37,072 nucleotides of DNA from Elusimicrobiota bacterium. GTDB lineage: Bacteria; Elusimicrobiota; Elusimicrobia; UBA1565; UBA9628. The stretch is from assembly GCA_027452025.1 (NCBI GenBank), contig DAIDHI010000006.1:1-37072 (forward strand), given 5' to 3'. The translations under genes were made by a program, and so were the position numbers. Positions 1 through 9,394 of this stretch are shown here, piece by piece. Each line of letters opens with the position of its first letter. Within the stretch, counting starts at the first letter, position 1. The notes below the pieces were generated by a model that saw nothing but the letters and a program-made list of their open reading frames with translations, made no database searches and was not told the DNA's origin.

Positions 1-250
1 CCGGCTCGGGGCGCGGGCGGCGCGCGGCGGGCTCGGCCGCTCTGGGCTTGGCCGCGGGCTCGGGCGAGGCCGGCCCCCAGCGCTTCTCCGTGATGCGTAC
101 CAGGGCGGTCTTGGCTCCGAAGCCGATGAAGCCCGTGGACGGCTCTCTCAAGATCTGGACTTCCACCTGGTCGCGCCGCAGGCCCGCCTTCTTCAAGGCC
201 GCCTCGACGGCTTCGGAGACGCTCTTGCCTTCGCTTTCAATCGGCTCCAT
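1..250 (-). CDS. jag: Jag/SpoIIIJ-associated RNA-binding protein, N-terminal part
   Basis: The first 83 codons of a protein that runs off the left edge. Residues about 1-50 match the Jag N-terminal domain, including a Gly-Phe-Ile-Gly-Phe-Gly-Ala-Lys segment near residues 40-47 that corresponds to the family's GFLGIGAK-like motif. An Ala/Pro/Arg-rich linker follows; the KH and R3H RNA-binding domains expected in this family would lie outside the window. The ATG at 250-248 is preceded by a strong AGGAGG ribosome binding site (255-260), the best in this cluster. The gene is the last of rpmH-rnpA-yidD-yidC-jag, an order conserved in many bacteria, and lies only 11 bases after yidC. The identification is firm for the N-terminal domain; the rest is not visible. 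Confidence 0.88.
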   Translation of the reverse strand, partial: MEPIESEGKSVSEAVEAALKKAGLRRDQVEVQILREPSTGFIGFGAKTALVRITEKRWGPASPEPAAKPRAAEPAARRPRPEP

Positions 251-261
251 TCTTCCTCCTT

Positions 262-1818
262 CTAACGCGTTGCGTTGTATCTGCTCCTCAGCGACAACTG
301 GATCACGGTGTTGGCCAGGCTGTTGGTCAGCCAGTAAAGGACGAGACCCGACGGGAACCGGAGGAACATGAAAGTGAAGATGACGGGCATCCAGGTCATC
401 ATCTGCGCCTGCGTGGGGTCCGCCGTCGGCGGATTGAGCTTCGCCTGGGCGAACATCAGGCCGCCCATGACCAGCGGCAGGATGTAGTAGGGATCCTTGG
501 CCGAAAGGTCGTGGATCCACCAGATCCAAGGCGCGTTGTGCAGCTCCCAGGCCGCGCGCAGGGCGTAATACAAGGCGTAGAAGATGGGCATCTGCAGGAG
601 CATGGGCAGGCAGCCGCCGAGCGGATTGGCGCCGTGCTTCTTGTAGAGCTCCATCATCTCGGCGTTGAGCTTGGTGGGGTCGCTCTTGTAGCGCTGCTGG
701 AGCTTGGCCATCTCGGGCTGAAGCCTCTTCATCGCGGCCTGGGCCTTGAGGCTCTTCATGGTCAGGGGCAGCAGCACGATCTGGATGAGGGCCGTCAAGA
801 TGACGATGGACCAGCCCCAGTTCCCCACGACGGAATGGATGCGCTCCAGGCACTTCATGGTGAAGCGGCCCAGCTGCGAGAAAAAGCCGTAGTTGATCGA
901 GCGCTCCAGGCCGACGCCGTAGTGCGCCAGCCAGCTGTCGCCCTTGGCCCCGAGATAATACGGAAGGTCGAAGGCGCGCGACTGTCCGGGCGCGAGCTTG
1001 GCGTCGGCCGCCGTGAGCACGACCTCCGGGGGCTGGGCGCTGGCGATCTGCGGGAAATCGGAGGGCTTGGGAAGGAAGGCGGCCAGGAAATAGCGGTTGT
1101 CCACGCCGATCCAGCGGTAGGCGCCGCTGTGATCGCCGGGCTTGAAGGTCTCGAGCTTGCCCGCCAAGCCTCCTGAGGGAAGAGTCAGCCCGAGCGCGCG
1201 CGTGAGCTTCTCGTTGTACTTGCGCTCGCTGGCGACGGTGCCCAACCGCGGGCCGACGTTGATGGTCCAGGGGCCGGTCGACAGGGGCTTGCGCGAGGCG
1301 TTCGTCAGCGTGATGCGAATCGACGGCAGGACCTTGCCTTGGCCCGGCACGAACTCCTTGACGATGTCGAGGCCGTCGGCGCGCCGCGCGCGATAGACGA
1401 GCCCCGGGGCCTCGGCGTCGCGCCGAAACGTCAGGTCGGGGAAGGTCGAGAAGAAGCCCGGCTCCGGGTCCTCGATGAGGTCGACGACGCCGAGCGGCTC
1501 TTGGTACTGCCAGCTGACCACGGCCGCGCCTCGCGGCGAGATACGCGCCGTGGCGTTGCCGATGGAGACGGCCTCGGCCTCGGACAGGATCTTCTCGCGC
1601 TCCTGCGGCGTCGGCGCCGCGCCCGGCGAGGCCGGCGCGGCGGCGCTCTGCCGCGCGCCCGATGGCGGCGTCCCGGCGGAGGGCGCCGCGGCTTGCGGCC
1701 CAGCCCCCGCGGAAACGGCCGCGGGACTCGGGGACGCGACCCGTTTTTCAACGAGCCCGAACCAAGCGGCGTAGACGGCGATCGAGAGCGCGACGGCGAT
1801 GAGAAGGTTTTTGTCCAT
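262..1818 (-). CDS. yidC: Membrane protein insertase YidC
   Basis: A 518-residue Oxa1/YidC insertase that puts membrane proteins into the inner membrane, alone or with SecYEG. An N-terminal transmembrane helix (about residues 5-22) is followed by a low-complexity Ala/Pro linker. Next comes a large periplasmic beta-domain (about 75-310), then the conserved 60-kDa insertase core with several membrane helices (about 325-510) and the family's Pro-rich cytoplasmic loop. The large periplasmic domain is the Gram-negative form; Gram-positive SpoIIIJ lacks it. The start codon is 3 bases after the yidD stop, so the two are probably translationally coupled. Length and domain order are normal. Confidence 0.97.
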   Translation of the reverse strand: MDKNLLIAVALSIAVYAAWFGLVEKRVASPSPAAVSAGAGPQAAAPSAGTPPSGARQSAAAPASPGAAPTPQEREKILSEAEAVSIGNATARISPRGAAVVSWQYQEPLGVVDLIEDPEPGFFSTFPDLTFRRDAEAPGLVYRARRADGLDIVKEFVPGQGKVLPSIRITLTNASRKPLSTGPWTINVGPRLGTVASERKYNEKLTRALGLTLPSGGLAGKLETFKPGDHSGAYRWIGVDNRYFLAAFLPKPSDFPQIASAQPPEVVLTAADAKLAPGQSRAFDLPYYLGAKGDSWLAHYGVGLERSINYGFFSQLGRFTMKCLERIHSVVGNWGWSIVILTALIQIVLLPLTMKSLKAQAAMKRLQPEMAKLQQRYKSDPTKLNAEMMELYKKHGANPLGGCLPMLLQMPIFYALYYALRAAWELHNAPWIWWIHDLSAKDPYYILPLVMGGLMFAQAKLNPPTADPTQAQMMTWMPVIFTFMFLRFPSGLVLYWLTNSLANTVIQLSLRSRYNATR

Positions 1819-1821
1819 GCG

Positions 1822-2037
1822 TTAGTGATGAGGCACGGGGTCGAAGCCCCCCGCGTGAAATGGATGGCACTTGAGAAGCCGCGCCGCCGACAGCGCCAGC
1901 CCTCGCAGCAGTCCGTGCCGCCGCAGGGCCGCCGAGGCGTAATCGGAGCAGCTCGGATAGAAGCGGCAGCGCGCTCCGAGCAGGGCCCGGCCGATCGGCT
2001 GATAAACGGCGATCACGGCGCAAAGAAGCTCAGTCAT
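1822..2037 (-). CDS. yidD: Membrane protein insertion efficiency factor YidD
   Basis: A 71-residue haemolytic-domain (DUF37) protein associated with YidC-dependent membrane insertion. It carries the family hallmark of a Tyr-Gln-x-x-Ile segment near residue 13, then Cys-Arg-Phe-Tyr-Pro-Ser-Cys-Ser-x-Tyr near residues 24-33. Near the C-terminus is the Cys-His-Pro-Phe-x-x-Gly-Gly-x-Asp-Pro-Val-Pro signature. I chose the ATG at 2037-2035 because it overlaps the rnpA stop as ATGA and gives the usual family N-terminus; a start nine codons upstream is open but would overlap rnpA more. The gene lies between rnpA and yidC, its usual place. Confidence 0.95.
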   Translation of the reverse strand: MTELLCAVIAVYQPIGRALLGARCRFYPSCSDYASAALRRHGLLRGLALSAARLLKCHPFHAGGFDPVPHH

Positions 2038-2399
2038 AGTTCGAGGAGGCCGGCCTTGCGGCACAGGTCCCGCAGGTCGCGCTCGGCGTCGGCCAGCGCC
2101 TGCCAGCGGCAGCCCGGGCGCAGATACACCACCAGGTCGCTCTCCGGCCGAAGGCTGGCGCGGTTGAGCCGGAAGGCCTCGCGCGCCAAGCGCTTGAGCC
2201 GGTTGCGCCGCACCGCCGTCCCCAGCCTCGCGCTGACCGAAAGCCCGAGGCGCGCGCCCCGGGCTTTCTCCTGGCGTCGGTAGGCCCAGAGGATGGCGTT
2301 GCGCGCCGTGAACTTGCGGCCGAGGGCGAAGGGACGCTGGAAGTCTCTGCGGGAGCCGAGACGGGCGTCAGGCCCGAACCGGCGCTCCCCCCCGGTCAA
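2034..2399 (-). CDS. rnpA: Ribonuclease P protein component
   Basis: A 121-residue basic protein, the protein subunit of RNase P that helps the RNA subunit remove 5' leaders from pre-tRNAs. The diagnostic Arg-Arg-Asn-Arg-Leu-Lys-Arg-x-x-Arg-Glu motif is present near residues 64-74. An early Arg-x-x-Asp-Phe segment of the family is seen near residues 17-20. The start is a TTG at 2399-2397, sharing bases with the rpmH stop as TTGA. No better ATG exists upstream in frame, and the gene would otherwise lose conserved N-terminal residues. This is one of several TTG starts in the window, all at coupled junctions or near other good signals. Confidence 0.95.
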   Translation of the reverse strand: MTGGERRFGPDARLGSRRDFQRPFALGRKFTARNAILWAYRRQEKARGARLGLSVSARLGTAVRRNRLKRLAREAFRLNRASLRPESDLVVYLRPGCRWQALADAERDLRDLCRKAGLLEL

Positions 2400-2533
2400 G
2401 CGACGACCAGGGTGTGCCGTCCCTTCTGGCGGCGCCTTCTGAGAGTGGCCCGGCCGCCGGAGGTGGCCATGCGGGCCCGAAAACCGATCCTGCGCTTGCG
2501 CTTCTTGTTGTGGGGGCGATATGTAGGTAACAT
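2396..2533 (-). CDS. rpmH: 50S ribosomal protein L34
   Basis: A 45-residue ribosomal protein bL34, read directly from the minus strand. It starts Met-Leu-Pro-Thr-Tyr and carries the standard basic core (Arg-Pro-His-Asn-Lys-Lys-Arg-Lys-Arg) and the Gly-Phe-Arg-Ala-Arg-Met segment. The Gly-Arg-x-x-Leu-x-x-Arg-Arg-Arg-x-Lys-Gly-Arg region of bL34 follows. It heads the rpmH-rnpA-yidD-yidC-jag cluster. Its stop overlaps the TTG start of rnpA. A TATAAT hexamer sits 8 bases before the ATG, so the mRNA is probably leaderless or nearly so. In many bacteria this gene lies next to dnaA and the origin; here the divergent neighbour is an acetyl-CoA synthetase instead. Confidence 0.97.
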   Translation of the reverse strand: MLPTYRPHNKKRKRRIGFRARMATSGGRATLRRRRQKGRHTLVVA

Positions 2534-2541
2534 GATGCGGT

Positions 2542-2547
2542 ATTATA
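2542..2547 (-). promoter_or_regulatory. -10 box of rpmH operon, close to start codon
   Basis: On the minus strand a perfect TATAAT stands 8 bases before the rpmH ATG. Transcription would begin at or within a base or two of the start codon, leaving no room for a ribosome binding site. No convincing -35 element is present at 17 bases. Confidence 0.7.
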
Positions 2548-2590
2548 CAAAAAAGCGCGGGCCCTTCTAGATTAAAGCGTCACGGCAAAA

Positions 2591-2599
2591 TGTTATGAT
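2591..2599 (+). promoter_or_regulatory. Extended -10 promoter candidate for acs
   Basis: TGT followed by TATGAT forms an extended -10 element 16 bases before the ATG at 2616. It is divergent from the rpmH promoter in an 82-base shared region. The predicted leader is about 10 bases and contains the GGAGAG ribosome binding site. Confidence 0.5.
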
Positions 2600-2615
2600 C
2601 CGGCCGGAGAGACGA

Positions 2616-4592
<1,977 letters not shown>

Positions 4593-4601
4593 CGCTTCCG
4601 C

Positions 4602-6047
4602 TTGGCGGCGCTGGTCTCGATCCTCGTTCTGTCGGCCGCGTTGGGAGCGCTGCTTCTTGCGCTGCCGCCGGCGCGCGCGCCCGGACGCCCGGCGTCCAGG
4701 CGCGCCATGGACTGGGCCGCCCTGGCCCTGTTCTCGGCTTATTTTCTCAGCTTCGCCTGGCCGCCGTCTCCGCCTTCGGGGAGGCTGGCCGCGGAACCGT
4801 CCTGGCCGCAGCTGCTCGACGCGCTCTTGGGCTGCGCGGCCGCCGGCACGGCCGCGATGACGCTGGCCGGAGGCCGGCGGGCTTGGCTTGCGGGCGCGGC
4901 CTGCGGCGCGATCTTCGGAGCGCTGGCGCATTATGCCCGGCTGTGGCTGGCGCTTGCGTGCGCGCTCAAGCTGGCGGGAGATTTCTCGGGCGGCGCGCTT
5001 TGCGCGACGATGCCGTGGCTGCTGGCGGCGGCGGGGGCCGCCGCGGCCGCGGCCCTGGCGCATCCCGAGATGAGGCCCGTGCGCGGCCGCCTGCTGGCGG
5101 GGCTGCTGGCGGCGGTGATCATTCCGGCCTACGCCGTGCGCTGGCGCCTGGGGGCGGACTGGGATTACGGCCCCCGCTCGCTGCTCGAGGCGGCGGGCGT
5201 GCCGCGCGCCACCCGCGCCGGCGAGTTCTCCATCGCGTGGCTGCGTCCTTTCGAAGGGCGGCCCTACCGCCTGGAGCCGCTCGACGAGTCCGAGGCGGGC
5301 ATCGACGCCTCCTTCGACAGCCTGCAGCGGCTCTACCGCTATTTGGAGACCCGGCGGGGGCGCACTCTTTTCGCGGCCCAAGCCCTCTCGGCCTTGCGCG
5401 GCGGCTGGCTCAAGTGGTGGGACGCCGACCGGGCCTTGGAGGCGGCGGCGCTTTCTTTCCCGGGGCGCTCGCATCCCGACTATCTCGAGAGCCTGGCGCT
5501 TCTTCGCGCCGGGCCGCTGACGCCGCAGCGCTACGCCCGATTGCGCGCGCTCGACGACGAGTCGGCCCGGAGCACGGCCGGCTTCGAGGACGTCAATCAG
5601 TCGCAGCTGATCTTCGAGGCGTTCTCCGCGGCCTACGCGCGCTTCGGCGACGACGACGACGCGCGGCGCTGGATATACCGGGTCGACAACCTTTGGCCGA
5701 TCTACGACAAGAAAGTCGAAGTCACGCCCGTCGAGAACTTCCGCGCGGGACGCATCGAGGGCTCGGTTTTCGAGGGCGGCCGCCCGGCGGCGGGCGTGCG
5801 CGTGGGCTTGTTCTTCCTCTGCCCCAGTTCCGCCGCGATCTCGCAAGACGGGACGCTCAGCCAGAGCGTCTTCCCGGACGGCGCGGGACGATTCGAGTTT
5901 TCCGATCTGGGCGCCGGGCGCTATTACGTGGCCCTCATGGCGCGCGCGGAGCGCTTGAAGGGGCGCATCCTGGGGGCGCCGGGGATCTTCGAGCTCAGCC
6001 CGGAAGTTCCGGAGGCGGCGCTTGAGCCGATCCGCATCGAGCCTTGA
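4602..6047 (+). CDS. Polytopic membrane protein with C-terminal carboxypeptidase-regulatory-like domain, unknown function
   Basis: A 481-residue protein I do not recognise. The first 180 residues hold about six or seven hydrophobic segments (roughly 2-22, 36-53, 68-88, 91-123, 128-148, 158-176). The soluble part (about 185-385) is rich in Arg, Asp and aromatic residues and is probably helical. The last 100 residues look like a prealbumin/carboxypeptidase regulatory fold: a Gly-Ser-Val-Phe-Glu-Gly-Gly-Arg-Pro-Ala-Ala-Gly-Val start, then Gly-Arg-Phe-Glu-Phe-Ser-Asp-Leu and Gly-Arg-Tyr-Tyr-Val near the end. The chosen TTG start gives a clean first membrane helix and lies 9 bases after the acs stop, so the gene probably shares the acs transcript. 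The TTG is the least certain point. Confidence 0.7.
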   Translation: MAALVSILVLSAALGALLLALPPARAPGRPASRRAMDWAALALFSAYFLSFAWPPSPPSGRLAAEPSWPQLLDALLGCAAAGTAAMTLAGGRRAWLAGAACGAIFGALAHYARLWLALACALKLAGDFSGGALCATMPWLLAAAGAAAAAALAHPEMRPVRGRLLAGLLAAVIIPAYAVRWRLGADWDYGPRSLLEAAGVPRATRAGEFSIAWLRPFEGRPYRLEPLDESEAGIDASFDSLQRLYRYLETRRGRTLFAAQALSALRGGWLKWWDADRALEAAALSFPGRSHPDYLESLALLRAGPLTPQRYARLRALDDESARSTAGFEDVNQSQLIFEAFSAAYARFGDDDDARRWIYRVDNLWPIYDKKVEVTPVENFRAGRIEGSVFEGGRPAAGVRVGLFFLCPSSAAISQDGTLSQSVFPDGAGRFEFSDLGAGRYYVALMARAERLKGRILGAPGIFELSPEVPEAALEPIRIEP

Positions 6048-6096
6048 ACATAAAGGGTTGACGCGCGCCGGATGGCCGCGCGCTCTCGGCGGGGCC

Positions 6097-6102
6097 TATA
6101 AT
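6097..6102 (+). promoter_or_regulatory. -10 box 8 bases before the barrel-protein start
   Basis: A perfect TATAAT is separated from the ATG at 6111 by 8 bases. A TTGACG hexamer lies at 6058-6063, but its 33-base distance is too long for a normal -35 partner. The predicted mRNA is leaderless or nearly so. Confidence 0.6.
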
Positions 6103-6110
6103 GGGCGGGA

Positions 6111-6659
6111 ATGGTCGCGCCTCTGCGCGCTCTCGTCGGCGCCATGGCGGGCGCGGCCCGCGCGGCGCAGCCTCTCGGCCTCGGTCCGCGCCCGGGCTGG
6201 GAATTCGGCGCTCGCGCCGCGTACTTTCACGACGACGACCCGGCCACGCTGCGCCGGGACTGGTACGGCGGCGCCCAGGCGCGCCGCTTCTTTGGGCGCG
6301 CCACGGCGGCCGAGTTGTCGCTGGATTATACCCGCGAGAACTTCGGGCGCGTCAACGCCGACGTCTTCCCGCTGATGCTGTCGCTGCTGCGCTACCTCGA
6401 CGCCGAGAGCAGGGGCAGTCCGCTCCTGCTGGCCGGCGCGGGGTGGTATCCGACCCACACGACCGGAGTCGGCCGGCTCGACGACTTCTCGAACAGGCTC
6501 GGCGTCCACGTCGGCGCGGGCTACGAGTATTGGCTCACCCGCGAATGGTCGGCGGACGCGACGCTGCGCTACATTTGGGCCGGCGACATCCCGACGACGT
6601 TCGGCAGCATCGAAGGCAGCGGCTGGCTGCTGACGCTGGGCCTCGACTTTCGCTACTAA
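6111..6659 (+). CDS. Small outer-membrane beta-barrel candidate
   Basis: A 182-residue protein with a short signal-like N-terminus (cleavage likely near the Ala-Arg-Ala-Ala segment, residues 15-20). The remainder shows alternating hydrophobic/polar stretches typical of a small barrel. Examples are Gly-Trp-Glu-Phe-Gly-Ala-Arg-Ala-Ala-Tyr-Phe, a Val-Gly-Ala-Gly-Tyr-Glu-Tyr strand, and a terminal Leu-Thr-Leu-Gly-Leu-Asp-Phe-Arg-Tyr ending in an aromatic residue, as outer-membrane barrels do. It resembles the OmpW/opacity-like superfamily in size and strand pattern, but I cannot name a family with certainty. Its TAA stop overlaps the stop codon of the convergent transporter gene. Confidence 0.6.
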   Translation: MVAPLRALVGAMAGAARAAQPLGLGPRPGWEFGARAAYFHDDDPATLRRDWYGGAQARRFFGRATAAELSLDYTRENFGRVNADVFPLMLSLLRYLDAESRGSPLLLAGAGWYPTHTTGVGRLDDFSNRLGVHVGAGYEYWLTREWSADATLRYIWAGDIPTTFGSIEGSGWLLTLGLDFRY

Positions 6660-7720
6660 AGGGGAGGCGCCCGGTCCTCGCCCACGTCGAGGCCGTAGCG
6701 CCGCGCGACCATGGGCCAAAGGTCGAGCAGGGTCAGCAGCTCGGCGGCGAGGACCGGACCCAGGAAGAGGCCGAAGAGGCCGAAGACGCGCAGGCCCCCG
6801 AGGATCGCGACGAGGCCCGCAAGAGCCGGGATCTTCGCGCGGCCTCTGAGGATGAGGGGCCTCATGAGGTGGTCGACGGCGAAACCGGTCAAGGCCAGCG
6901 CGAGCATTCCGGCCAGGCGAGCAAACGCGCCGGAGACGGCGAGATAGACACCGCCGGCGATCCAGACGGGGGTGCTGCCCACGATCGGGATCCAGGCCAG
7001 CACGAAGGTCGAAGCCCCGGCAAAGAGCGCGGCCGGCACGCCGAGCGCTAAAAACGACAATCCGACGAGCAGCGCGTGCGCGGTCGCCGTGGCCAGGCTC
7101 GCCCAGAGCGTCAGCGTCGCCGTCGCCTTGAACGCGTCGACCACGCTGGCCCGCACTTCGCCGTCGAGGGGCAGCAGCGCGGCCGCCCCGTCGATGAGCC
7201 GATCGCCCGTCAGAAGCAGGAAAAAGCAGGAGACGATCGCCAGCGAGGCGTCTATGAGGATCCAGGGCAGGGCTTTGACCAGCCGCACCGTCGCCTCGGC
7301 CACGAAAGCGGCGCCGGCGCGCAGCGCCTGCGAGAAATGGCGCGTCAGGGCCGAAGGATCGGGCAAAAGGCGCTCCAGCGGCCAGAGAGCGCGCTCGAGC
7401 CCCTGCGGGGTCAGCAGCTCGTGGCTTTGGACCTGCCGCGCCGTGGCCGCGCCCTGGCGCGCCGCGAGCAGGCCGACGACGAAGAACGGGATGATCAGCA
7501 AGACGAGCACCGCCAGCGTCACGGCCAGCGCGGCGAGCGCGGCATGAAGACGGCGCTTCAGCAGCCAGCGGTACATCGGCTCGCTGACGAGCGCCAGGAG
7601 CTGGCCGGCGAAGACGGCGAGCAGGAACGGCCCGGCCATCCACAGCAGCAGCCCCAGAGCCAGGAACAGCAGCCCGAGAAAGCAGGCCAGGGAAGCGCGG
7701 TCTTGGAAGGTCCCCTGCAC
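6656..7720 (-). CDS. AI-2E family transporter (PerM-like)
   Basis: A 354-residue integral membrane protein of the AI-2E transporter/PerM family. Two N-terminal helices (about 10-45) precede a pair near 60-85. A soluble stretch (about 90-150) is followed by four or more helices from about 150 to 335. The C-terminal region contains the typical Gly-Gly-Leu-Arg-Val-Phe-Gly-Leu-Phe-Gly-Leu-Phe-Leu-Gly-Pro segment near residue 305. Members have been linked to autoinducer export, Na+/H+ exchange or general permease roles, so the substrate is not predictable. The start is a GTG at 7720-7718. The stop overlaps that of the convergent barrel gene by three bases. It lies 46 bases after the esterase gene and may share its transcript; I saw no convincing own promoter. 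Confidence 0.85.
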   Translation of the reverse strand: MQGTFQDRASLACFLGLLFLALGLLLWMAGPFLLAVFAGQLLALVSEPMYRWLLKRRLHAALAALAVTLAVLVLLIIPFFVVGLLAARQGAATARQVQSHELLTPQGLERALWPLERLLPDPSALTRHFSQALRAGAAFVAEATVRLVKALPWILIDASLAIVSCFFLLLTGDRLIDGAAALLPLDGEVRASVVDAFKATATLTLWASLATATAHALLVGLSFLALGVPAALFAGASTFVLAWIPIVGSTPVWIAGGVYLAVSGAFARLAGMLALALTGFAVDHLMRPLILRGRAKIPALAGLVAILGGLRVFGLFGLFLGPVLAAELLTLLDLWPMVARRYGLDVGEDRAPPL

Positions 7721-7766
7721 GAGGCGACGCTACAAAAGCGCCGGCCCGGGACCCAGGGCGGCGGCG

Positions 7767-8471
7767 TCACGAACCCGTGACGGGAGGCAGGGCGTCGAGA
7801 AAGCGCGAAAGCCCGTCCAGGACCTCGGGCGGGATGGCGTGGCCGCCCTCGAAGGTCTGCAGGCGCCCGACCCAGCCGCTGCCGCGAAGCAGCTCGTCGA
7901 GGCGCCTGGCTCCCGGCAGGCCGAGGATCGGATCGACGAGCCCGTGGCTCTGGAAAAAGCGCAGCCCGGAGCGCGCCGCGGCGAGGGGCCGCCACGACTC
8001 CTCGTCGACGAGGTTGCCCGACAGGATGACGCAGGCCAGAGGGCTGCGCGGAGCGCGCAGGGCGCAATCGACGGCGAGCATGGAGCCCTGGCTGAACCCG
8101 CCGAGCACCAGCCGCTCCCACGGGACGGCCAGGGCTTCCAGGAATCGCAGCGCCGTCTCGCGCGCCGCCTCAAGCCCTTGCGGCCGGTGCCCAGACCAGT
8201 CTATCGCTCGGCCCGTGCGCTGGGCGCGCTCGATGGACTCGACGTCGATGTCGAACCAAGCCAACCCTCCGAAAGGCAGAGGGACGGGCCCGTCGGGGAA
8301 GACCCACCTGGCGCGGCGGCGCAGCGAGAGCTCCACGGCCAAGGGCGCCAGGTCGGCGGCGCCGGCTCCGTAGCCGTGGAAGAGGACGACGACGGGTCCC
8401 TCGCAGTCTTCCTCGAACTCGATGCAAGACAGCGGGCCGATCTGCCGGCGCGACGCGGAGGGAGCGGGCAC
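7767..8471 (-). CDS. Carboxylesterase/phospholipase-type alpha/beta hydrolase
   Basis: A 234-residue alpha/beta hydrolase of the phospholipase/carboxylesterase family (Abhydrolase_2). The nucleophile elbow Gly-Phe-Ser-Gln-Gly-Ser places the catalytic serine at residue 127. The acid is probably Asp180 in the His-Gly-x-x-Asp-Pro segment, and the base His211 in Gly-Gly-His-Ala-Ile-Pro. The oxyanion region His-Gly-Tyr-Gly-Ala lies at 32-36. No signal peptide is visible, so it is likely cytoplasmic. Known relatives hydrolyse short acyl esters, lysophospholipids or acyl thioesters; the substrate cannot be told from sequence. It starts with GTG, with a TACAAT box 6 bases before it and almost no intergenic space from the upstream OmpA gene. 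Confidence 0.9.
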   Translation of the reverse strand: MPAPSASRRQIGPLSCIEFEEDCEGPVVVLFHGYGAGAADLAPLAVELSLRRRARWVFPDGPVPLPFGGLAWFDIDVESIERAQRTGRAIDWSGHRPQGLEAARETALRFLEALAVPWERLVLGGFSQGSMLAVDCALRAPRSPLACVILSGNLVDEESWRPLAAARSGLRFFQSHGLVDPILGLPGARRLDELLRGSGWVGRLQTFEGGHAIPPEVLDGLSRFLDALPPVTGS

Positions 8472-8477
8472 GGCGCC

Positions 8478-8483
8478 ATTGTA
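8478..8483 (-). promoter_or_regulatory. -10 box 6 bases before the esterase start
   Basis: On the minus strand TACAAT lies 6 bases before the GTG start, within the 13-base gap between the OmpA gene and the esterase. It predicts a leaderless transcript if active. Confidence 0.5.
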
Positions 8484-8484
8484 C

Positions 8485-9333
8485 TCAAGGCGGCGCGCCT
8501 CGGCCAGGGGCGTCCAGGACCGTGACGCGGAACTGCCGGCCGTTGGCGGCGTCGAGCTCGACCCAGGTCAGGCGCCGGGCGTTCTCGATCTTGAAGACGC
8601 TGGCCGGCCCGGCCCGGGAAACAGGTTGCGCTCCCGCCGCTTCAAGGGCGCGCGCGTAGTCGTCCCGTATCTCGGCGGCGTCCGGCAGCCGGACGCCGGC
8701 GGCGTCGGCGTCCATGTGGCGGTAGAAGATCAGGGTCGCCCGGCCCTCGAGCACCTGTCCGCCGATGAGCACCGTGCGTCCTCCCTTCCACGAATCGTAT
8801 TGCTGGAAATCGCTGATGTAATAGTCGGGGATGAGCCGGAAGGCGGGCTGCGAGGGATCGGTCTCGAGGTCCGGCGCCTCCAGGGCCATGTAGGCGCGCG
8901 TGCCGGAGAAAGCGGGATCGACCAGCTCTATTCGCTCGTTGCGGGCATGCAAGGACCCTTGCTTGGCCTCCTCGACGATCGGACGCGAGGAGCCCATCCC
9001 GGCGGTGGACAGACGTTTCGCGCCCACTCCCAGCGCCACGAGAGCCCGCCGCACGTTGCGGGCGCGCACGTCCGAGAGCGCGAGGTTCTGCTGCGGGGTG
9101 GCGAGGCAGAAGACGTGGGCCTCGATGAGGACGCTGCCGGGCTTGCGCGCCAGGGCACGCGCCGCCGCCTCCAGGAGACGGCGGGCGCCCGCGTCCAGAT
9201 CGGGCCGGTATTGGCGGAAAGGGACGTAAAGGGCGACGCGCCCCCGCTCCTCCAGAGCCTGCGCCACCGGATCGGGAGGCGGCTGGGGCGCGGCGCGGGC
9301 GGCGGCCGCCGCGAGCAGCGCGGCAAGGATCAC
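8485..9333 (-). CDS. OmpA-family protein with extra C-terminal domain
   Basis: A 282-residue exported protein. A short hydrophobic N-terminus (residues 1-15, no early positive charge) is a weak signal peptide. Residues about 30-145 fit an OmpA/MotB peptidoglycan-binding domain. They include a Val-Pro-Phe-Arg-Gln-Tyr start strand, a run of helix around Leu-Leu-Glu-Ala-Ala-Ala-Arg, and the late Leu-Ser-Asp-x-Arg-Ala-x-Asn-Val-Arg-Arg-Ala-Leu helix with Arg residues expected to bind diaminopimelate. Residues about 150-282 form a second domain with a Tyr-Tyr-Ile-Ser-Asp-Phe segment near 190. This recalls DUF4892-type partners of OmpA domains, which to my memory usually precede the OmpA domain. 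The start is a GTG. A TAGAAT box stands 6 bases upstream. Confidence 0.78.
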   Translation of the reverse strand: MILAALLAAAAARAAPQPPPDPVAQALEERGRVALYVPFRQYRPDLDAGARRLLEAAARALARKPGSVLIEAHVFCLATPQQNLALSDVRARNVRRALVALGVGAKRLSTAGMGSSRPIVEEAKQGSLHARNERIELVDPAFSGTRAYMALEAPDLETDPSQPAFRLIPDYYISDFQQYDSWKGGRTVLIGGQVLEGRATLIFYRHMDADAAGVRLPDAAEIRDDYARALEAAGAQPVSRAGPASVFKIENARRLTWVELDAANGRQFRVTVLDAPGRGAPP

Positions 9334-9339
9334 CCCTTC

Positions 9340-9345
9340 ATTCTA
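9340..9345 (-). promoter_or_regulatory. -10 box 6 bases before the OmpA-family start
   Basis: Minus-strand TAGAAT, 6 bases before the GTG. An 18-base perfect palindrome (9346-9363) directly abuts its upstream edge. Confidence 0.55.
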
Positions 9346-9363
9346 GCGCGGCGGCCGCCGCGC
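9346..9363. repeat. 18-base perfect palindrome in divergent promoter region
   Basis: The arms GCGCGGCGG and CCGCCGCGC are exact reverse complements with no spacer. The element lies between the OmpA-family and M23-peptidase promoters, touching the -10 box of the former. It could be an operator for a dimeric regulator. GC-rich DNA produces such palindromes by chance more often than average DNA does, so this is only a candidate. Confidence 0.4.
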
Positions 9364-9388
9364 CGCTCTCTTGGTCGCGCAATTGTTG

Positions 9389-9394
9389 TATAGT
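9389..9394 (+). promoter_or_regulatory. -10 box 6 bases before the M23 peptidase start
   Basis: TATAGT stands 6 bases before the GTG at 9401, divergent from the OmpA-family promoter. It supports the GTG over an in-frame TTG at 9371, which would lie upstream of this box. Confidence 0.55.

Noticed and set aside
6058..6102. TTGACG at 6058 as -35 partner of TATAAT at 6097
   Set aside because: The 33-base spacing is about twice the normal value; the TATAAT alone is kept as a -10 candidate.
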